NCBI GenBank assembly: GCA_900551535.1
Contig: URWJ01000023.1
Coordinates: forward strand, 1-15,323
Reading direction: 5' to 3'
From: an uncultured Granulicatella sp.
GTDB lineage: Bacteria; Bacillota; Bacilli; Lactobacillales; Aerococcaceae
DNA length: 15,323 nt
The position numbers were made by a program, and so were the translations under genes. The notes under the pieces are model-generated. The model did not search any database. It was not told the origin of the DNA and saw only the letters and a program-made list of their open reading frames with translations. Positions 13,506 to 15,323 of this stretch are shown here, piece after piece. The first letter of the stretch is position 1. Every line of letters starts with the position of its first letter.

Positions 13506-14693
13506 ATGGCAAAAGAAAAATTTGACCGTTCAAAACCACACGTTAACATTGGTACAATCGGCCACGTTGACCACGGTAAAACAACATTAACTGCTGCTAT
13601 TACAACTGTATTAGCTAAGAAAGGTTTCGCGCAAGCTCAAGATTACGGTTCAATCGATAAAGCTCCAGAAGAACGCGAACGTGGTATCACAATCAACACA
13701 GCTCACGTTGAGTACGAAACTGACACTCGTCACTACGCTCACGTTGACTGCCCAGGACACGCGGACTACGTTAAAAACATGATCACTGGTGCTGCTCAAA
13801 TGGACGGTGCTATCTTAGTAGTATCTGCAGCTGACGGCCCAATGCCACAAACACGTGAACACATCTTATTATCACGTCAAGTAGGTGTTCCTTACATCGT
13901 AGTATTCTTAAACAAAGTTGACATGGTTGACGATGAAGAATTATTAGAATTAGTAGAAATGGAAGTTCGTGACTTATTATCAGAATACGATTTCCCAGGC
14001 GATGACACTCCAGTTATTGCAGGTTCTGCTTTACGCGCTTTAGAAGGCGACGCTTCATACGAAGAAAAAATCTTAGAATTAATGGCTGCAGTTGACGAAT
14101 ATATCCCAACTCCAGAACGTGACGTTGACAAACCATTCATGATGCCAGTCGAAGACGTGTTCTCAATCACAGGTCGTGGTACTGTTGCTACAGGTCGTGT
14201 TGAGCGTGGACAAGTTCGTGTTGGTGACGAAGTTGAAATCGTTGGTATTTCAGAAGAAACTTCTAAAACAACTGTTACAGGTGTTGAAATGTTCCGTAAA
14301 TTGTTAGACTATGCTGAAGCAGGGGACAACATTGGTACGTTATTACGTGGTGTTACACGTGACAACATCGAACGTGGACAAGTTCTTGCTAAACCAGGAA
14401 CAATCACTCCACATACTAAATTCAAAGCTGAAGTTTACGTATTAACTAAAGAAGAGGGTGGACGTCACACTCCATTCTTCACTAACTACCGTCCTCAATT
14501 CTACTTCCGTACAACAGACATCACTGGTGTTTGCTTGTTACCAGAAGGTGTTGAAATGGTAATGCCTGGTGACAACGTAACTATGGAAGTTGAATTAATT
14601 CACCCAGTTGCTATCGAAAACGGTACTAAATTCTCTATCCGTGAAGGTGGACGTACAGTAGGTGCTGGTTCAGTAGCTGCTATCGAAAAATAA
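13506..14693 (+). CDS. tuf: Elongation factor Tu
   Basis: GTPase that delivers aminoacyl-tRNA to the ribosomal A site. At 395 aa it is full-length. Motifs: GHVDHGKTTLTAAI (about 19-32), RGITINTAHVEYET (G2), DCPGHADYVKNMITGAAQMDGA (G3 region), NKVDMVDD (G4) and GSALRAL (G5); beta-barrel domains follow with GRGTVATGRVERG, RGVTRDNIERGQVLAKPG, HTPFFTNYRPQFYFRTTDITG, and a final EGGRTVGAGSVAAIEK. Codon bias is extreme, as expected for one of the most abundant proteins. A dedicated promoter and a strong terminator make it a separately controllable unit at the end of the str operon. Confidence 0.98.
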   Translation: MAKEKFDRSKPHVNIGTIGHVDHGKTTLTAAITTVLAKKGFAQAQDYGSIDKAPEERERGITINTAHVEYETDTRHYAHVDCPGHADYVKNMITGAAQMDGAILVVSAADGPMPQTREHILLSRQVGVPYIVVFLNKVDMVDDEELLELVEMEVRDLLSEYDFPGDDTPVIAGSALRALEGDASYEEKILELMAAVDEYIPTPERDVDKPFMMPVEDVFSITGRGTVATGRVERGQVRVGDEVEIVGISEETSKTTVTGVEMFRKLLDYAEAGDNIGTLLRGVTRDNIERGQVLAKPGTITPHTKFKAEVYVLTKEEGGRHTPFFTNYRPQFYFRTTDITGVCLLPEGVEMVMPGDNVTMEVELIHPVAIENGTKFSIREGGRTVGAGSVAAIEK

Positions 14694-14714
14694 TTTTTCT
14701 TAAAATTGATTTTC

Positions 14715-14748
14715 AAGACTATCCAATTTTGGATAGTCTTTTTTTATT
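14715..14748 (+). terminator. Rho-independent terminator of tuf
   Basis: AAGACTATCC (14715-14724) pairs perfectly with GGATAGTCTT (14731-14740) around AATTTT, followed by a T-rich tail. Strong terminator closing the str operon. Confidence 0.9.
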
Positions 14749-14911
14749 AAAATTTTTTAAATTAAAATGTCAGACAATTGAAAGCGAAAAACAAAAACAG
14801 GAGTGAAATGCCAAAAACGTTGATATAATAACGTTTGTAAAGGGTTTAAAACAAAATGGAACACACGGGCGCGTGTGCATAAATAAATGTTGTTAAATCA
14901 ACGGTTTTCGC
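14749..14911. other. Intergenic region between tuf terminator and rpsJ promoter
   Basis: No gene is seen. It contains TGATATAAT (14821-14829), an extended -10 without a matching -35, lying between two AACGTT copies; this may be an upstream promoter. It also has a CACACG/CGTGTG inverted repeat near 14860-14878 around GGCG with no T tract. Confidence 0.5.
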
Positions 14912-14940
14912 TTGCAATCAAAAAGAGAATCTTGTATACT
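14912..14940 (+). promoter_or_regulatory. Promoter of the S10 operon (rpsJ)
   Basis: TTGCAA (14912-14917) and TATACT (14935-14940), 17 nt apart. The expected start near 14947 gives a leader of about 170 nt. Confidence 0.75.
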
Positions 14941-14946
14941 ATTAAA

Positions 14947-15117
14947 AGTGCCGCAGAGGAATGTAAATTCTGAAGCAGCATACCCCCTCTTAAAATAAGA
15001 AGGGGAGCTATGAAACGAGAGGTTGCGACACGCCCGGACGCTTTGCCACGAAAGGGTCAAGTCGGAAATTCGCGTGGAGCTAGTCTTATGACAACATTAG
15101 ACGAAGGAGGAAAGACA
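14947..15117 (+). promoter_or_regulatory. Structured 5' leader of rpsJ
   Basis: About 170 nt without an ORF. Pairings seen: CCCCCTCTTA with TAAGAAGGGG (14983-15005, one mismatch), CCACG (15046-15050) with CGTGG (15073-15077), and GTCTTAT with ATTAGAC near 15084-15102 (one mismatch) just before the GAAGGAGG site. It shares CGCCCGGA (15031-15038) with the rpsL leader (10215-10222). A long leader before the S10 operon suggests control by a ribosomal protein, as is known for S10 operons elsewhere; the ligand here is unknown. Confidence 0.5.
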
Positions 15118-15323
15118 ATGGCAAAACAAAAAATCCGTATCCGTTTGAAAGCTTACGAACACCGTGCGCTTGATCAATCAGCGGAAAAAATCGTAGAAAC
15201 AGCAAAAAGAACTGGTGCTAGCGTAGCTGGTCCAATTCCATTGCCAACAGAAAGATCGCTTTACACAGTTATTCGTGCGACTCACAAATATAAAGATTCT
15301 CGCGAACAATTTGAAATGCGTAC
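15118..15323 (+). CDS. rpsJ: 30S ribosomal protein S10 (NusE), 3' end cut by window
   Basis: The first 68 residues are visible, out of about 102 in the family. S10 is a 30S head protein and, as NusE, a partner of NusB in antitermination. The start MAKQKIRIRLKAYEHRALDQ, the GPIPLPTERSLYTVIRA stretch and HKYKDSREQFEMRT are diagnostic. The last segment is the loop whose changes give tetracycline/tigecycline tolerance; it looks ordinary here. GAAGGAGG precedes the ATG. It opens the S10 ribosomal protein operon, which continues past the window. Confidence 0.95.
   Translation, partial: MAKQKIRIRLKAYEHRALDQSAEKIVETAKRTGASVAGPIPLPTERSLYTVIRATHKYKDSREQFEMR

Overview
The window is low-GC bacterial DNA from a Gram-positive, most likely a member of the Lactobacillales. 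The reasons are strong AGGAGG-type ribosome binding sites, AT-rich extended -10 promoters, a dlt operon, and a str operon (rpsL-rpsG-fusA-tuf) running into the S10 operon (rpsJ). Genus cannot be fixed from sequence reading alone; a Carnobacteriaceae relative such as Granulicatella is only a guess. metQ, fba and the translation genes show the narrow codon choice of highly expressed genes. The dlt genes, the capA-like gene and the membrane protein use codons more loosely.

Left part (1-2520): a methionine-type substrate-binding lipoprotein (metQ) is followed by an M20 peptidase/amidohydrolase. Between them lies about 330 bp of tandem, hairpin-rich repeat DNA that starts on the metQ stop codon.

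Middle part (2521-8960): a dltA-dltB-dltC operon for D-alanine activation and export ends at a strong terminator with neither dltX nor dltD. Facing it is a CapA/PgsA-type membrane-anchored metallophosphatase. Divergent from that is an unrecognised protein with a membrane segment at each end, then class II fructose-bisphosphate aldolase (fba).

Accessory cassette (8968-10003): two nearly identical 37-bp perfect or near-perfect palindromes, exactly 999 bp apart, bracket a small module. It holds a 40-bp palindromic double operator, an unrecognised 88-aa protein, an overlapping HigA-like XRE antitoxin/regulator, and a small DUF2922-like protein. This is the part most likely to be mobile or undescribed.

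Right part (10004-15323): rpsL, rpsG, fusA and tuf, then the truncated start of rpsJ. rpsL has its own promoter and a structured leader with two mutually exclusive helices. tuf has its own promoter set into the fusA terminator. rpsJ has a roughly 180-nt structured leader. rpoBC, the usual upstream neighbours of rpsL in Firmicutes, are not here.
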